This document shows, piece by piece, positions 34,317-43,794 of a DNA stretch of 64,000 nt. This stretch comes from Ga0077555 sp033764055. GTDB lineage: Bacteria > Pseudomonadota > Alphaproteobacteria > Rhizobiales > Hyphomicrobiaceae. The notes under the pieces were generated by a model. That model worked only from the letters and a program-made list of their open reading frames with translations. It did no database searches and was not told where the DNA came from. The DNA lies in assembly GCA_033764055.1 (NCBI GenBank), contig JANRJI010000110.1:1-64000 (forward strand), written 5' to 3'. Numbering within the stretch: the stretch's first letter is position 1; each line of letters starts with the position of its first letter. A program made the translations under genes and the position numbers.

Positions 34317-35324
34317 TCAGTCCATGTCCGGCGTGATGACGTTCTGCGGGCGGTTTGAGAGCAGCGCCGCCCGCATGGTCTCGGCCGCCTTCACGCGCGT
34401 GTCCCGATCTGCCTGGGGCGAGTAGTAGGCGGCGTGCGGTGTCACCACGAGGCGGCCGAGCAGCCACGGCTCGCATGCGCGATAGGCGGCGAGGAGGCGA
34501 GGCACCGGCTCGACGGGTGGCTCGACCGGAACCACGTCGAGGCCGGCCGCCGCGAGATGGCGGCTTTTCAGGCTGTCATAGACCGCGTCGATGTCGACGA
34601 TGGGCCCGCGCGCGGTGTTGACTAGGACGGCGTCCTGCCTGAGCTTGGCCAGCTCCGGGCGGCCGATCAGGCCACGCGTATCCCGCGTCAGCGGTGCATG
34701 GATCGACAGCACGTCGGTCTGCTCGAGCAGACCGCCAAGCGTGCGCGCCCGCTCGACACCGATCGCGAGCTCTGATCCGTTGGGCAGGTTCGGATCGAAG
34801 AACATCACCCGGAAGCCGAGCGCCTTCGCTCTCAGCGCCGCCGCGGTGCCGATCCGGCCGAGCCCGACGATGCCGAACGTCTGCACGCCGAGCCGGCGCA
34901 CCAGCGGCCCCTTGAGCGGTCGCCACGGTGCCACCGGCGTTGCCCGCTGTGTGTCGTGATAGTGGATGATGCCGCGCCGCAGTGTCAGCGCCAGCGCAAT
35001 GGCGTGATCTGCAACCTCCGTCGTGCCGTAGTCCGGTACATTGCACACGATGATGTTGCGCTCGGCCGCTGCGGCCCGGTCGATGCGGTCGTAGCCGACG
35101 CCCATGCGCACGATGCACTTGAGCTTCGGGAAGCGCGCCATGTCCTCGCGGCTGACGAAGAAGCGCAGGATCATGAGGCCGTCCACCTCGGCGCAATCGG
35201 CCGCGTCGAGCTGAGACAGCGAGCCGACGCTCCGCCGCATCAGAGTGACGCCGCTGCCGAACACCTCACGCTCGACAGTTTCGTCTGGATACTGGTCCTC
35301 GGCATAAAGCACGGTCACTGACAT
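34317..35324 (-). CDS. D-isomer-specific 2-hydroxyacid dehydrogenase
   Basis: 335 residues. The NAD-binding motif is GIVGLGRIGTAAALRAKALG. Catalytic Arg lies in LVNTARGPIVD, Glu in the following segment and His in VVTPHAAYYS. C-terminal-binding-protein-like details (IIHYHDTQRATPVAPWRP) suggest the CtBP/phosphoglycerate-dehydrogenase-like branch. The reaction is NAD(P)-linked reduction of a 2-keto acid; substrate unknown. The ATG at 35324 follows GGGAGA. Confidence 0.9.
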   Translation of the reverse strand: MSVTVLYAEDQYPDETVEREVFGSGVTLMRRSVGSLSQLDAADCAEVDGLMILRFFVSREDMARFPKLKCIVRMGVGYDRIDRAAAAERNIIVCNVPDYGTTEVADHAIALALTLRRGIIHYHDTQRATPVAPWRPLKGPLVRRLGVQTFGIVGLGRIGTAAALRAKALGFRVMFFDPNLPNGSELAIGVERARTLGGLLEQTDVLSIHAPLTRDTRGLIGRPELAKLRQDAVLVNTARGPIVDIDAVYDSLKSRHLAAAGLDVVPVEPPVEPVPRLLAAYRACEPWLLGRLVVTPHAAYYSPQADRDTRVKAAETMRAALLSNRPQNVITPDMD

Positions 35325-35427
35325 CGGCGCGTCTCCCACGAAGCTTCCGGCACGAACGTCAGCCAGCCTAACAAGGCAGCGGACCCTGCGCACGCGGCTC
35401 GAGCACTGCCGTGTCGCTCGTGAAGGA

Positions 35428-36003
35428 TCAGGGCTTTGCCGGCGCCACCGCCTTCGTCGCGCCATCGGTGGGCGGCTCGTCGCCGTCCTCGCGGGTCTCG
35501 TCGCTCTCGCTCCCGTGTCGCCGCCAGGGCCGCTCGCCTCTGGCCAGCCAATGCGCAAGCCTGGCACGCTCCTCGTCGGTCAGGCGCAACACCATCTGAT
35601 CGAGAAGCTGTTGGGCCGCACCGCGGGCCTTCTGCTCGGCGGCGAGCTGCGCCGCGTGCGCATGCCTGTAGCGGTCGGGGTCGAACGGCCGCGCGACGAG
35701 CGCCGCCCTGACGTCGGCCCGAGCCTTGCGCAAGGCGGCACGGAAAGGCCTCAGCTCACGGCGGTGCTCCCGGGTCGTCTGCAGGATCTCGTGGCGGCGA
35801 TCACCCGAAAGCGTGCGAGTAAATCCGAAGATGCTCGGCTGGAATGACGGCTCTGGCCAGCGGTGGTGGCGCCACGCCGCGGCGCCAATGGCGCCGACGA
35901 CGACCAGATTGAGGGCCAGCGACGCGATGAGGGCTACGCCCATCCATCGCGGCCACCGGCGCGGGGGCGCCTCGGCAATACCGGTTGCGCCGGTCTCGGT
36001 CAT
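35428..36003 (-). CDS. Periplasmic CpxP/Spy-like (heavy-metal sensor type) protein
   Basis: 191 residues with one N-terminal helix (about 20-42; MGVALIASLALNLVVVGAI) and a periplasmic helical domain rich in Arg and His (GDRRHEILQTTREHRRELRPF, RLTDEERARLAHWLARGER). This is the antiparallel-helix pattern of Spy/CpxP and CnrX-like metal-sensing proteins. The C-terminal 30 residues are acidic and disordered. Its start overlaps the upstream anti-sigma candidate by 4 bp (ATGA). It probably senses metal or envelope stress for the adjacent sigma/anti-sigma pair, as CnrX does with CnrY/CnrH; that is inference. Confidence 0.8.
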   Translation of the reverse strand: MTETGATGIAEAPPRRWPRWMGVALIASLALNLVVVGAIGAAAWRHHRWPEPSFQPSIFGFTRTLSGDRRHEILQTTREHRRELRPFRAALRKARADVRAALVARPFDPDRYRHAHAAQLAAEQKARGAAQQLLDQMVLRLTDEERARLAHWLARGERPWRRHGSESDETREDGDEPPTDGATKAVAPAKP

Positions 36004-36608
36004 AGCTGGTCCTCGTCGAGCACGCCGGCGATGCCGTCGATCTGCAGCGAGCCGAGCACCACGTCGGCGTCGCTGGCCCGGTCAGCGATGGACGCGAGGC
36101 TGAGTGCCCGGGTCGGGGCGAGATCAGTGAGGCCGATCGAGACGCCGACCAGCAGCGAGGCTGCGAGCGCCGCGGCCGCCTGCCAGAGCGAGGCGGCAGC
36201 GTGGACAGGGCGTGGTTGCAAGGGGCGCGAACGGGGTGCCGCGGAGAGCGGCGGCTTGCGGACCGGCAGTCGAATGACGCGGGCACTGGCGCCTTCCCCC
36301 TGGCTGTCGCGCGTCGCAGCCGCTCGCGGATGGGCGCGACGCTCGTGTGCTCCATTGCCGTCCACCGCAGCGGCGACGATCCGGTCGGCGAGGCTTGCGC
36401 TCCGCTGCACGTCGGCGCCGGGGGCGCAGCTCAGCAGCTGATCGAGCGCGCATGCCTCGGCGAGCATGCGACGCGCCTCCGGCAACGCCTCGATCAAGGC
36501 CTCGGCCATATGGCGCCTGTCGGCCGGCCAGCGCGTCGGTTGCCCGCCAAAGGCGTCAAGCAGCGCTTCGAGATCCTGCAGCGTCATCGTCGTCTGGTTC
36601 CGGGTCAT
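36000..36608 (-). CDS. Probable membrane anti-sigma factor
   Basis: 202 residues: a soluble N-terminal region (about 1-130; LQDLEALLDAFGGQPTRWP), one transmembrane helix (about 140-160; AAAALAASLLVGVSIGLTDLAP) and a short periplasmic tail. It has no zinc motif. It is placed directly after the ECF sigma gene and overlaps the CpxP-like gene. Topology and context, not motif, support the anti-sigma call. Confidence 0.65.
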   Translation of the reverse strand: MTRNQTTMTLQDLEALLDAFGGQPTRWPADRRHMAEALIEALPEARRMLAEACALDQLLSCAPGADVQRSASLADRIVAAAVDGNGAHERRAHPRAAATRDSQGEGASARVIRLPVRKPPLSAAPRSRPLQPRPVHAAASLWQAAAALAASLLVGVSIGLTDLAPTRALSLASIADRASDADVVLGSLQIDGIAGVLDEDQL

Positions 36609-36648
36609 GCCACTCCAAGGCGCGACCGCCTTGCCTCCTTCATCGTCG

Positions 36649-37269
36649 TCATACCGAGCCCTCGCCGTCCGGCAGCAGCTCCCGCCACTCGTCCTCGAGC
36701 GCGGCCTTCAGCGCCCGGCGCCCGCGCGCCAGCAGCGATTCGACCGCATCGTCCGAGATACCGAGCGTGGCCCCGACCTCGCTCTGGCTCAAGCCTTCGA
36801 AATGGAACAGCGTCAGCGCCAGCCGCTGGCGGTCCGGCAGCCTCTGCAACGCTTGCGCCACACGGTCCGTCAGATGCTGCCGCTCCAAGCTATCGAGTTG
36901 CGAGGCGGGCTCGGCCTGCTCGGGAACCTCCTCGACGACCGTCAGGTGCCGGCCGGCCCGGACCCGGTCGATGCACAGGTTCGACACAACGCGGCGCAGC
37001 CAGGGCCGCAATCCGCCGGGCCCGAGCTCGATCCGGCTGGCATTGCGCCAGAGGCGAAGCATCGTCTCCTGCGCCACGTCCTCGGCCTCCGACTCCTCCC
37101 GCAGCATGCGGCGGGCGATCCCGAGAACGGCCGGAAGGTGGCGATCAACGATGTCCCGCAGACCGAGTGCGTCGCCGCCAGCGAGCCGCGCCAGCGCCTT
37201 CGCGTCCTCGGCAGGTGGCTCGCCGGATGCCAGTGGTGGGTCGCCGGGGCGTGCCAACGCCGTCCTCAT
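36649..37269 (-). CDS. ECF RNA polymerase sigma factor (CnrH/NccH-like context)
   Basis: 206 residues. Region 2 is DIVDRHLPAVLGIARRMLRE with SEAEDVAQETMLRLWRNA, and region 4 is LPDRQRLALTLFHFEGLSQSEVG then LGISDDAVESLLARGRRALK. It precedes an anti-sigma candidate and a CpxP-like metal-sensor-type protein, the three-gene layout of cnrYXH-type systems although the order differs. It is distinct from the RpoE-type factor at 28411. I found no TGATCC-type promoter upstream. Confidence 0.92.
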   Translation of the reverse strand: MRTALARPGDPPLASGEPPAEDAKALARLAGGDALGLRDIVDRHLPAVLGIARRMLREESEAEDVAQETMLRLWRNASRIELGPGGLRPWLRRVVSNLCIDRVRAGRHLTVVEEVPEQAEPASQLDSLERQHLTDRVAQALQRLPDRQRLALTLFHFEGLSQSEVGATLGISDDAVESLLARGRRALKAALEDEWRELLPDGEGSV

Positions 37270-37366
37270 CTCGAAGGCCCTCGCGGCCGATCGTGACAGT
37301 GTGCCGTATTCGGGCCAGTCCGGCCACCCCGAGGAAAGGGTGGGCCGGTCCTGTCCCGCTGGCGTC

Positions 37367-38371
37367 CTACTGCTTCGCCGGTGGCGTGCCGGGCATGTCG
37401 GAGCCGGAGCCCATCGGGCCGCCCATGCCGCGCCCCATCATGCCGCCATGACCCTGGTCATCCATCATGCCGCCGCCCTTGCCGCCGTGGCCGCGACCAT
37501 GCCCATGGTGGCCGTGCCAGCCGCGGCCAGGCCTCTCGTCACGCGAGATGGTGCCGTCGCCGTTTGCGTCCATGCGGGCGAAGCGCTCGGCGGCCTTGCT
37601 CTGGAACTGCTCGCGGGTGACGCGTCCGTCTGGGCCGGCGCCGTTCATGTGCGCGAACCGCTTGGCAGCGTACTCGACCATCTCCTTGCGGATGGCGTCG
37701 CGGTCGGCCTGGTCGATGACACCGTCCTTGTTTCTGTCGAGGCGGGCGAAATCGCGATCGGCCATCGCATCCACTTCCTCGCGTGTGACGGTGCCGTCCC
37801 TGTTGGCGTCGGCCTGCCTGAGCCAGCCCATGCCGCCCATCATGCGGCGGCCGTGCTTACCGCCCATACCGGCGCCGCCCTCGGCAATGGCATTGCGACC
37901 GCGCATCATCGGCGGCAGGTCGGCGTCGTCGATCTTGCCATCGCTGTTGAGGTCCAACTCCGCAAAGCGGCGCGCGACCTCGGCGCGCATCTCGTCCTTG
38001 GCCACCTTGCCGTCGCGGTTGCCGTCGAAGCGGCGCAACTTCCGGTCGCCCATGCCGGCCATGTCATGATGGCGAGCATGGCGGGCGCTCATGCGCTCGT
38101 TGATCATGCCCTCGATCTCGGCGGTATCGACGGTGCCGTCGCTGTTCCTGTCCAGCCGGCCGAACCGCTCGCGCATGCGGGCGTCGAACTCGTCCTTGGT
38201 CAGCGCCCGGCCGAAGCGGCCGTGCATGCCGCGACCGTCCTGGTCGCCGTGCATGCCCATCATATGGCCTCCGCCGTGCCCGCCGCGATGGCCCTGGGCC
38301 GAGACGGCGACGACCGCGCCGGTCACGAGCAGCGCACCGATGGCGCCGATGACGATCGCTCGCTTGGACAT
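37367..38371 (-). CDS. Exported multi-EF-hand protein with His/Gly/Met-rich ends
   Basis: 334 residues with a signal peptide (AIVIGAIGALLVTGAVVAVSA). Six canonical 12-residue calcium loops start at Asp74, 116, 140, 188, 212 and 268 (such as DRNSDGTVDTAE and DANGDGTISRDE); a degenerate seventh lies near 243. Residues 27-50 and about 285-325 are rich in His, Gly and Met, suggesting transition-metal binding as well. It sits 97 bp upstream of the ECF sigma gene on the same strand. A periplasmic Ca2+ or metal buffer or sensor is likely. Confidence 0.88.
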   Translation of the reverse strand: MSKRAIVIGAIGALLVTGAVVAVSAQGHRGGHGGGHMMGMHGDQDGRGMHGRFGRALTKDEFDARMRERFGRLDRNSDGTVDTAEIEGMINERMSARHARHHDMAGMGDRKLRRFDGNRDGKVAKDEMRAEVARRFAELDLNSDGKIDDADLPPMMRGRNAIAEGGAGMGGKHGRRMMGGMGWLRQADANRDGTVTREEVDAMADRDFARLDRNKDGVIDQADRDAIRKEMVEYAAKRFAHMNGAGPDGRVTREQFQSKAAERFARMDANGDGTISRDERPGRGWHGHHGHGRGHGGKGGGMMDDQGHGGMMGRGMGGPMGSGSDMPGTPPAKQ

Positions 38372-38470
38372 TTCTGGGTCTCCTTGGCTTGGCCGGACCA
38401 GCAGTGCCGGCACCGTGTCTATGCCCAGGAGAACGGCGACCGCCCGCCGATCCGTCGCAAGGTCGTCGGA

Positions 38471-41407
38471 TCAGACAACGAGGGTGTCGAAAAGCCGTGC
38501 GACGTCGTTGGTTGCGTCGGCAAGGCTTGCCTCGAGACGGGAGAAATCCGGCGCCTCGCCGACACGGGCGAGCAGCGCCTTGAGCCCGTCTGGCGACTTG
38601 TCGGGCACGAACGGACCGTCGAGCGTCAGACGCAGGACCTGCGTCAGATTGTTGATCAGCGTCGCGGCAGGGATGAGGACGTCGGCATCGGCGGGCAAGA
38701 GCACGCCGCTCGCGGCGAGCTTGCTCAGGGCGCCGACGGTGCTCTGGTCGAGTATGGCGGGCTGCGCGGCCGCGTGCACCAGCTGCAGGTATTGGGCGAT
38801 GAACTCGAGGTCGACAAGGCCGCCGCGCACCTGCTTCAGATCCCAGAGGTCGGTCGTCCCTTTCTGCTTGGCGATCAGCTCGCGCATCTCGTGCACGTCC
38901 TTGGCGATCCTGCTCCGGTCTCGGGGTTGGACCAGCACGTGCCGGATGGCGGCCTCGACCTTGGCGACGAGGTCGGGGGGACCGGCGACGACCCGGGCAC
39001 GAGTGAGGGCCAAATGCTCCCATGTCCACGCCTGGCCCGCCTGGTATTCGACGAAGCTCGAGAGCTGGGTCGCCACCGGCCCTTTCTGGCCCGATGGGCG
39101 CAGCCGCATGTCCACCTCGTAGAGCGGTCCCTCCGCCGTAGGAACTGACAGCGCGCTGATCAGGCGCTGCGTGTAGCGGGCATAGTACTGGCTCGGCGCC
39201 AGCGGCCGCGCCCCGTCGGACTGGACGGCATCAGCGTCGAAATCGTAGACGACGATCAGATCGAGATCGGATGCGGCGGTCATCTCTCTGCCGCCGAGCT
39301 TGCCCATCGCGATGACCGCGGCGCCGCCGCCTGGAACCCGTCCGTGCGCGCGCTGGAGCTCGGCCTCGACCCGCGCCACGAGTCCGGCGATCAGGTGCCC
39401 GGCGAGCGCCGCATAGGCCCCGCCGGCCTGGCCGGCCGAGATCGTTCCCGAAAGCACCCTGACGCCGATCAGGAACGATTGCTCGCTGCCGATGATGCGC
39501 GCCCGGTCCAGCGCCTCCTGCAGGTCGGTGCCCTCGCCGATGCCCGCCTCGACGATGCGCTTCAGCGCCTCACTGTCGGGGATCGTGCCGAAGAAGCCGG
39601 GGTCGAGCACCGCGTCGAGCACCCGCCGTCGGCGCCCGAGGATGCGGGCAAGCCGCGGCGCGGTGCCCATGATGTCGGCGACGAGGCGGAGCAGCGAGAA
39701 GAGCTGAACCCCCGATGGCAGGTCGGCGAGGAAACGGTCGAAGCTGGCGAGTGCGCTGTCGGGGTCCGAGGTGCGGGCCAGCGCCTCGATCAGCAGCGGC
39801 TGCACCTCGGTCAGCAGCTCGCGCGCGCGAGGGGTCCGAACGGCTGGATAGCGGCCGTGGTGCCAGCCACGCACGGCGGCGACGACGTCGGAGGGTCGCT
39901 CGTAGCCCATACGGCCGAGCGCCTCGATCGTGCCCGGGTCGTCGGCCTCGCCGGCAAACACCATGTTGGCACCAGCCGCAGTGAGCTCCGGCGTCGCCTC
40001 GAAGAGGGCCGCGTAGTGTCCCTGCACCCGCTCGAGCCGCTCGACCAGCGCCGTCGAGAACGCCTCCGTCGTCCGGTAGCCGGAGAACCGGGCCAGCCGC
40101 TCGAGATCGATCACGCTCGTCGGCAGCGTCTGCGTCTGCTCGTCGGCCAGCATCTGCAATCTGTGCTCGATTCGGCGCAGATAGGTGTAGGCCTCGGTCA
40201 GGTCGTCGACCACGGCGGGCCGGATCCAGCCGCGGCGGCTCAATCGGTCGAGTGCTCCGAGCGTCGTCGGCACCCGCAGGTCGGGCTGCCGCCCGCCCGC
40301 GATCAGTTGCTGCGTCTGTGCGAAGAACTCGATCTCGCGGATGCCGCCGCGTCCGACCTTGATGTTGTGTCCGGCCACGCCGATGGTGCCGAAGCCCTTG
40401 AAGGCATGGATTTGCCGCTTCATGGCATGAATGTCGGCGATGGCTGCGAAATCGAGGTACTTGCGCCAGATGAACGGGGCGAGCTCGCGGAGCAGGCTGC
40501 GCCCCGCATCCAGGTCGCCCGCGATCGGCCTCGCCTTGATCAGCGCGGCGCGCTCCCAGTTCTGGCCGAAGCTCTCGTAATAGTTGAGCGCCGCGTCGAC
40601 CGAGATGGCCACCTGAGTTGCCCCCGGATCGGGACGCAGGCGCAGGTCGGTGCGGAACACATAGCCGTCACCGGTGCGCTCCTGCATCAACTTCACGAGG
40701 TCGCGGGTCATGCGGACAAAGAATGCCTGTGGCTCCTGTCCGTCCCTCAGGCGGCTCCGCAGCGGATCGAAGAATACGACGAGGTCGATGTCGCTCGAGT
40801 AGTTGAGCTCCCTGGCGCCGTGCTTGCCCATCGCGAGCACGATGTATCCCGACCCCGCTTCCGGCGCGTCCGTGTCAGAGGGCCGCCAGTCGCCGCGGGC
40901 TGCAGCCCGGGCGAAGAGGTAGCGGATGCTCGCGGCGACCGTAGCGTCCGCAGTGTCGGACAGGGCCTCGGTGATGCGCATCACGGGCCAAACGCCTCCC
41001 AGATCGGCGACGGCGAGCAGCAGTGCCACGTCGGCCTTGAGCCGGCGCAACAATTGCATTGCGTCCGCCAGCGACGCGGCAGCCGTCATCTCGGGACCGA
41101 GCGCTGCAAGGCACGCCGCGAGATATGCCTCGGGCGCGGCGTCGAGCAGCCGCACGAGCCGGGCCGGATCGCGCCTCACCAGACCCGTCAGGTAAGGCGA
41201 GCATCCGAGGATGCCGAGCAGCACGGTGGCGACCCGATGGTCGGCGGCGAGCGCGGCGAGGCGCGGCTGCCAGGGCTGTCCCTCGGACTCCGCCAGCAGG
41301 TCGCCGAGCATGGCCCGGGCACGGTCCTCGTCGTGCGGGGCGGGTCCCTCGACGAGACGCACGTGTAGTGGGCGGCAATCCGTTGTCTCGGCGGCCTCGA
41401 GCATCAT
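38471..41407 (-). CDS. glnE: Glutamine synthetase adenylyltransferase/deadenylyltransferase (GlnE)
   Basis: 978 residues, two nucleotidyltransferase domains. The N-terminal (deadenylylating) half has YIVLAMGKHGARELNYSSDIDL; the C-terminal (adenylylating) half has AVIAMGKLGGREMTAASDLDLIVVYD. Each carries the metal-binding GS.-D.D pattern. It modifies Tyr402 of the GlnA encoded at 3493, under PII control. The ATG at 41407 overlaps the stop of the histidine kinase gene by 4 bp. Apparent extension into upstream sequence in the same frame is only overlap with the kinase gene. Confidence 0.96.
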   Translation of the reverse strand: MMLEAAETTDCRPLHVRLVEGPAPHDEDRARAMLGDLLAESEGQPWQPRLAALAADHRVATVLLGILGCSPYLTGLVRRDPARLVRLLDAAPEAYLAACLAALGPEMTAAASLADAMQLLRRLKADVALLLAVADLGGVWPVMRITEALSDTADATVAASIRYLFARAAARGDWRPSDTDAPEAGSGYIVLAMGKHGARELNYSSDIDLVVFFDPLRSRLRDGQEPQAFFVRMTRDLVKLMQERTGDGYVFRTDLRLRPDPGATQVAISVDAALNYYESFGQNWERAALIKARPIAGDLDAGRSLLRELAPFIWRKYLDFAAIADIHAMKRQIHAFKGFGTIGVAGHNIKVGRGGIREIEFFAQTQQLIAGGRQPDLRVPTTLGALDRLSRRGWIRPAVVDDLTEAYTYLRRIEHRLQMLADEQTQTLPTSVIDLERLARFSGYRTTEAFSTALVERLERVQGHYAALFEATPELTAAGANMVFAGEADDPGTIEALGRMGYERPSDVVAAVRGWHHGRYPAVRTPRARELLTEVQPLLIEALARTSDPDSALASFDRFLADLPSGVQLFSLLRLVADIMGTAPRLARILGRRRRVLDAVLDPGFFGTIPDSEALKRIVEAGIGEGTDLQEALDRARIIGSEQSFLIGVRVLSGTISAGQAGGAYAALAGHLIAGLVARVEAELQRAHGRVPGGGAAVIAMGKLGGREMTAASDLDLIVVYDFDADAVQSDGARPLAPSQYYARYTQRLISALSVPTAEGPLYEVDMRLRPSGQKGPVATQLSSFVEYQAGQAWTWEHLALTRARVVAGPPDLVAKVEAAIRHVLVQPRDRSRIAKDVHEMRELIAKQKGTTDLWDLKQVRGGLVDLEFIAQYLQLVHAAAQPAILDQSTVGALSKLAASGVLLPADADVLIPAATLINNLTQVLRLTLDGPFVPDKSPDGLKALLARVGEAPDFSRLEASLADATNDVARLFDTLVV

Positions 41408-42891
41408 GCTTCCGTGGTCTCCTTTGCTGCGGCGCCCGCCGAGCTTGGCATGACGGCTGGCGCCGAGGCGAGCGGCAGCGTCAGCACGACCCGCAATCCC
41501 GGCTGGTTGTCCTCGAGGCGAACGGCCCCGCCGTGGAGCCGTGCAACTGCGGCGACGAGGCTCAACCCCAGCCCCGTACCCGGCTCGGATCGGCTCTCCT
41601 CGAGCCGCACGAAGCGCTTGAGGGCACGTTGGCGATCGGGGGCGGGGATGCCCGGGCCCCGGTCGGCGACAATGACGGCCGCAAACCGCCCCTCGGGGCG
41701 GACCTCGATCCGGATCTCGCGCCGGGCGGCATCCACACCTGTGGCACGGCGTCCGTATTTGAGCGCATTGTCGATGAGATTGGTGATCACCTGCCCCACG
41801 AGCTGCCGATTGGCCGCCACGTGCAGTCGCTCCTCTGCATGGCACTCGAGCGCGAACCCGCTCTCCTCGGCGACAGGCTCGTAGAGCTCGGCGATGTCGT
41901 GGGCCACGGCTGCAAGATCCAGCACCTCGAGCCTTTCCGGCGCGCTTCCCGCCTCGAGCCGGGCAATCAGCAGAAGTGCATTGAAGGTCTTGATGATCTC
42001 GTCGGCTTCCTCGATCACCCGCTCGAGGCCGTCGCGCCAGGCCGTCGCTCCCCGGGTGTCACCGAGGGCGGCTTCGGCCCGGTTGCGCAAACGGTTGAGC
42101 GGCGTCCTCAGGTCGTGGGCGATGTTGTCGGACACCTCTCTGAGGCCGGTCATCAGCCGCTCGATGCGTCCGAGCATCTCGTTCAGCCGGGCGGCAAGCC
42201 GGTCGAGCTCGTCGCCCGAGCCGTCGAGCGGGATGCGTCCCGTGAGATCACCACCCATGATTGCCGCGCTGGCCGCACCCATCTGTTCGATCCGGCCCAG
42301 GACGTGGCGCGACAGGAACAGTCCGCCGCCGAGCCCGAGGAGCGCCAGCAACCCGGCTCCGAGGCCGATGCTGCGGTAGATCGCCAGCAGCAGGGTGCGC
42401 TGATCCTCGATGTCGCGGGCGACGACCAGCGTCGCTTGCCCATCGATATCGATCAGCACCCCCGCCGCGATGCGCCGGCCTAGCTCGTCAGGCGCAACGG
42501 GCACGTATCGGAACGTGCCGCTGCGCTTGCCGCCCCCCTCGAAGGCCGACGGCAATGCCGCGAGATTGCCGGCCCGGATGCGCCCGCTTTCGTCTTCGAG
42601 CCTGTAAAGGGCGGTCCCGCGAGCGGCGCTGCGATCTGTGACGGCTTGCGCCAGTCCGTCGAGCCCGCGCGTGCCGAGCTCGTGCCTCAGCTCCCTGATG
42701 TCCGTGTCGATAGCCGCGCTCGTGGCCCGGGTCAGGACGGTGTTGGCATGCCATCCGACGATGCCGATGACGGCTGCGGCGACGCCGGCGAGCAGCAGAA
42801 CCAGCGCGAGGGTGCGTTGGAACACCGTCGAGCGCAGCAGAATGCCGACAGGGCGGCTCGCAAAGGCGCTGCCTTCGTCGGGCCTGCTCAT
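41404..42891 (-). CDS. HAMP-domain sensor histidine kinase
   Basis: 495 residues. Two helices (about 25-45 and 170-195) flank a periplasmic sensor of about 125 residues. HAMP follows (SRHVLGRIEQM), then HisKA with the phospho-acceptor in NIAHDLRTPLNRLR and HATPase_c boxes NLIDNALKYG, DRGPGIP and GTGLGLSLVAAVARLHGG. It partners the response regulator 107 bp upstream. Its stop overlaps the glnE start, so kinase and GlnE are translated together; this arrangement recurs in Hyphomicrobiales. Signal unknown. Confidence 0.93.
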   Translation of the reverse strand: MSRPDEGSAFASRPVGILLRSTVFQRTLALVLLLAGVAAAVIGIVGWHANTVLTRATSAAIDTDIRELRHELGTRGLDGLAQAVTDRSAARGTALYRLEDESGRIRAGNLAALPSAFEGGGKRSGTFRYVPVAPDELGRRIAAGVLIDIDGQATLVVARDIEDQRTLLLAIYRSIGLGAGLLALLGLGGGLFLSRHVLGRIEQMGAASAAIMGGDLTGRIPLDGSGDELDRLAARLNEMLGRIERLMTGLREVSDNIAHDLRTPLNRLRNRAEAALGDTRGATAWRDGLERVIEEADEIIKTFNALLLIARLEAGSAPERLEVLDLAAVAHDIAELYEPVAEESGFALECHAEERLHVAANRQLVGQVITNLIDNALKYGRRATGVDAARREIRIEVRPEGRFAAVIVADRGPGIPAPDRQRALKRFVRLEESRSEPGTGLGLSLVAAVARLHGGAVRLEDNQPGLRVVLTLPLASAPAVMPSSAGAAAKETTEA

Positions 42892-42998
42892 TGCGCCTCA
42901 TCAGGGTTTTGCGTTGGGCTGTTCCGGCTCCGACTTCTGCCTTCCGCCGCGCCACGTGTCAGAGGAGATGTCGGAGCCATGAGCAACGAGACGCCACA

Positions 42999-43679
42999 CT
43001 AGTTGGCGCCGTCCCGGATCATGTATCCGGCGCCGCGGACCGTGTGCAGCAGGGGGCTGTCGAAACCCTTGTCGATCTTGCCGCGCAGGCGGGAGATGTG
43101 CACGTCGATGACGTTCGTCTGAGGGTCGAAGTGATAGTCCCAGACGTTCTCCAGGAGCATCGTTCTCGTCACCACCTGCCCGGCGTTGCGCATAAGGTAC
43201 TCGAGCAGACGAAACTCCCGTGGCTGCAGCGGGATGGCCTGGCCGCCACGTGACACCTTGTGCGTCAGCCGATCGAGGATGAGGTCGCCGACCGCATAGC
43301 GGGTGGCTGTCTCCTCGGGTGAGGCCCTCCTGGCGAGCGCCTCGATGCGGGCGAGCAACTCGGTCAGCGCGAACGGCTTCGTCAGGTAGTCGTCACCCCC
43401 CGCCTTGAGGCCCTTGACCCGGTCGTCCACCTCGCCGAGTGCCGAGAGAATCAGCACCGGCGTCCTGACGCTGGCAGCCCGTATGGCTTGGATCACGGAA
43501 AGACCATCGCGCCCCGGCAGCATGCGATCCATGATGATCATGTCGAAGCCGCCGGCGAGCGCCATGTCGAGGCCGCTGTCGCCGTCGCTGGCGATCTCTG
43601 CCGCGTGACCGCTCTCCTTCAGCCCGCGCTGCACGAAACGGGCGATCTCGCGATCGTCCTCGACGACGAGAACCCTCAT
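42999..43679 (-). CDS. OmpR/PhoB-family response regulator
   Basis: 226 residues. The receiver domain has the acidic pair EDD at 7-9, the phospho-acceptor Asp51 in MIIMDRMLPGRDGL and Lys in YLTKPFALTEL. The winged-helix output domain shows LQPREFRLLEYLMRNAGQVVTR and VIDVHISRLRGKID. It is preceded by degP, so the DegP protease is an obvious candidate target, as in CpxR systems; no binding site was identified. Confidence 0.95.
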   Translation of the reverse strand: MRVLVVEDDREIARFVQRGLKESGHAAEIASDGDSGLDMALAGGFDMIIMDRMLPGRDGLSVIQAIRAASVRTPVLILSALGEVDDRVKGLKAGGDDYLTKPFALTELLARIEALARRASPEETATRYAVGDLILDRLTHKVSRGGQAIPLQPREFRLLEYLMRNAGQVVTRTMLLENVWDYHFDPQTNVIDVHISRLRGKIDKGFDSPLLHTVRGAGYMIRDGAN

Positions 43680-43794
43680 GCGGCGCTCCCGCTGGTTTGC
43701 CCTTCGACCCGACCCGCTCTCGACGGCCGGGGGCGTGCCCTCGTCGAAGGCACGCCCCCAGTCCGACACGATCGCTCCGGTCTTCGGGACCAAT

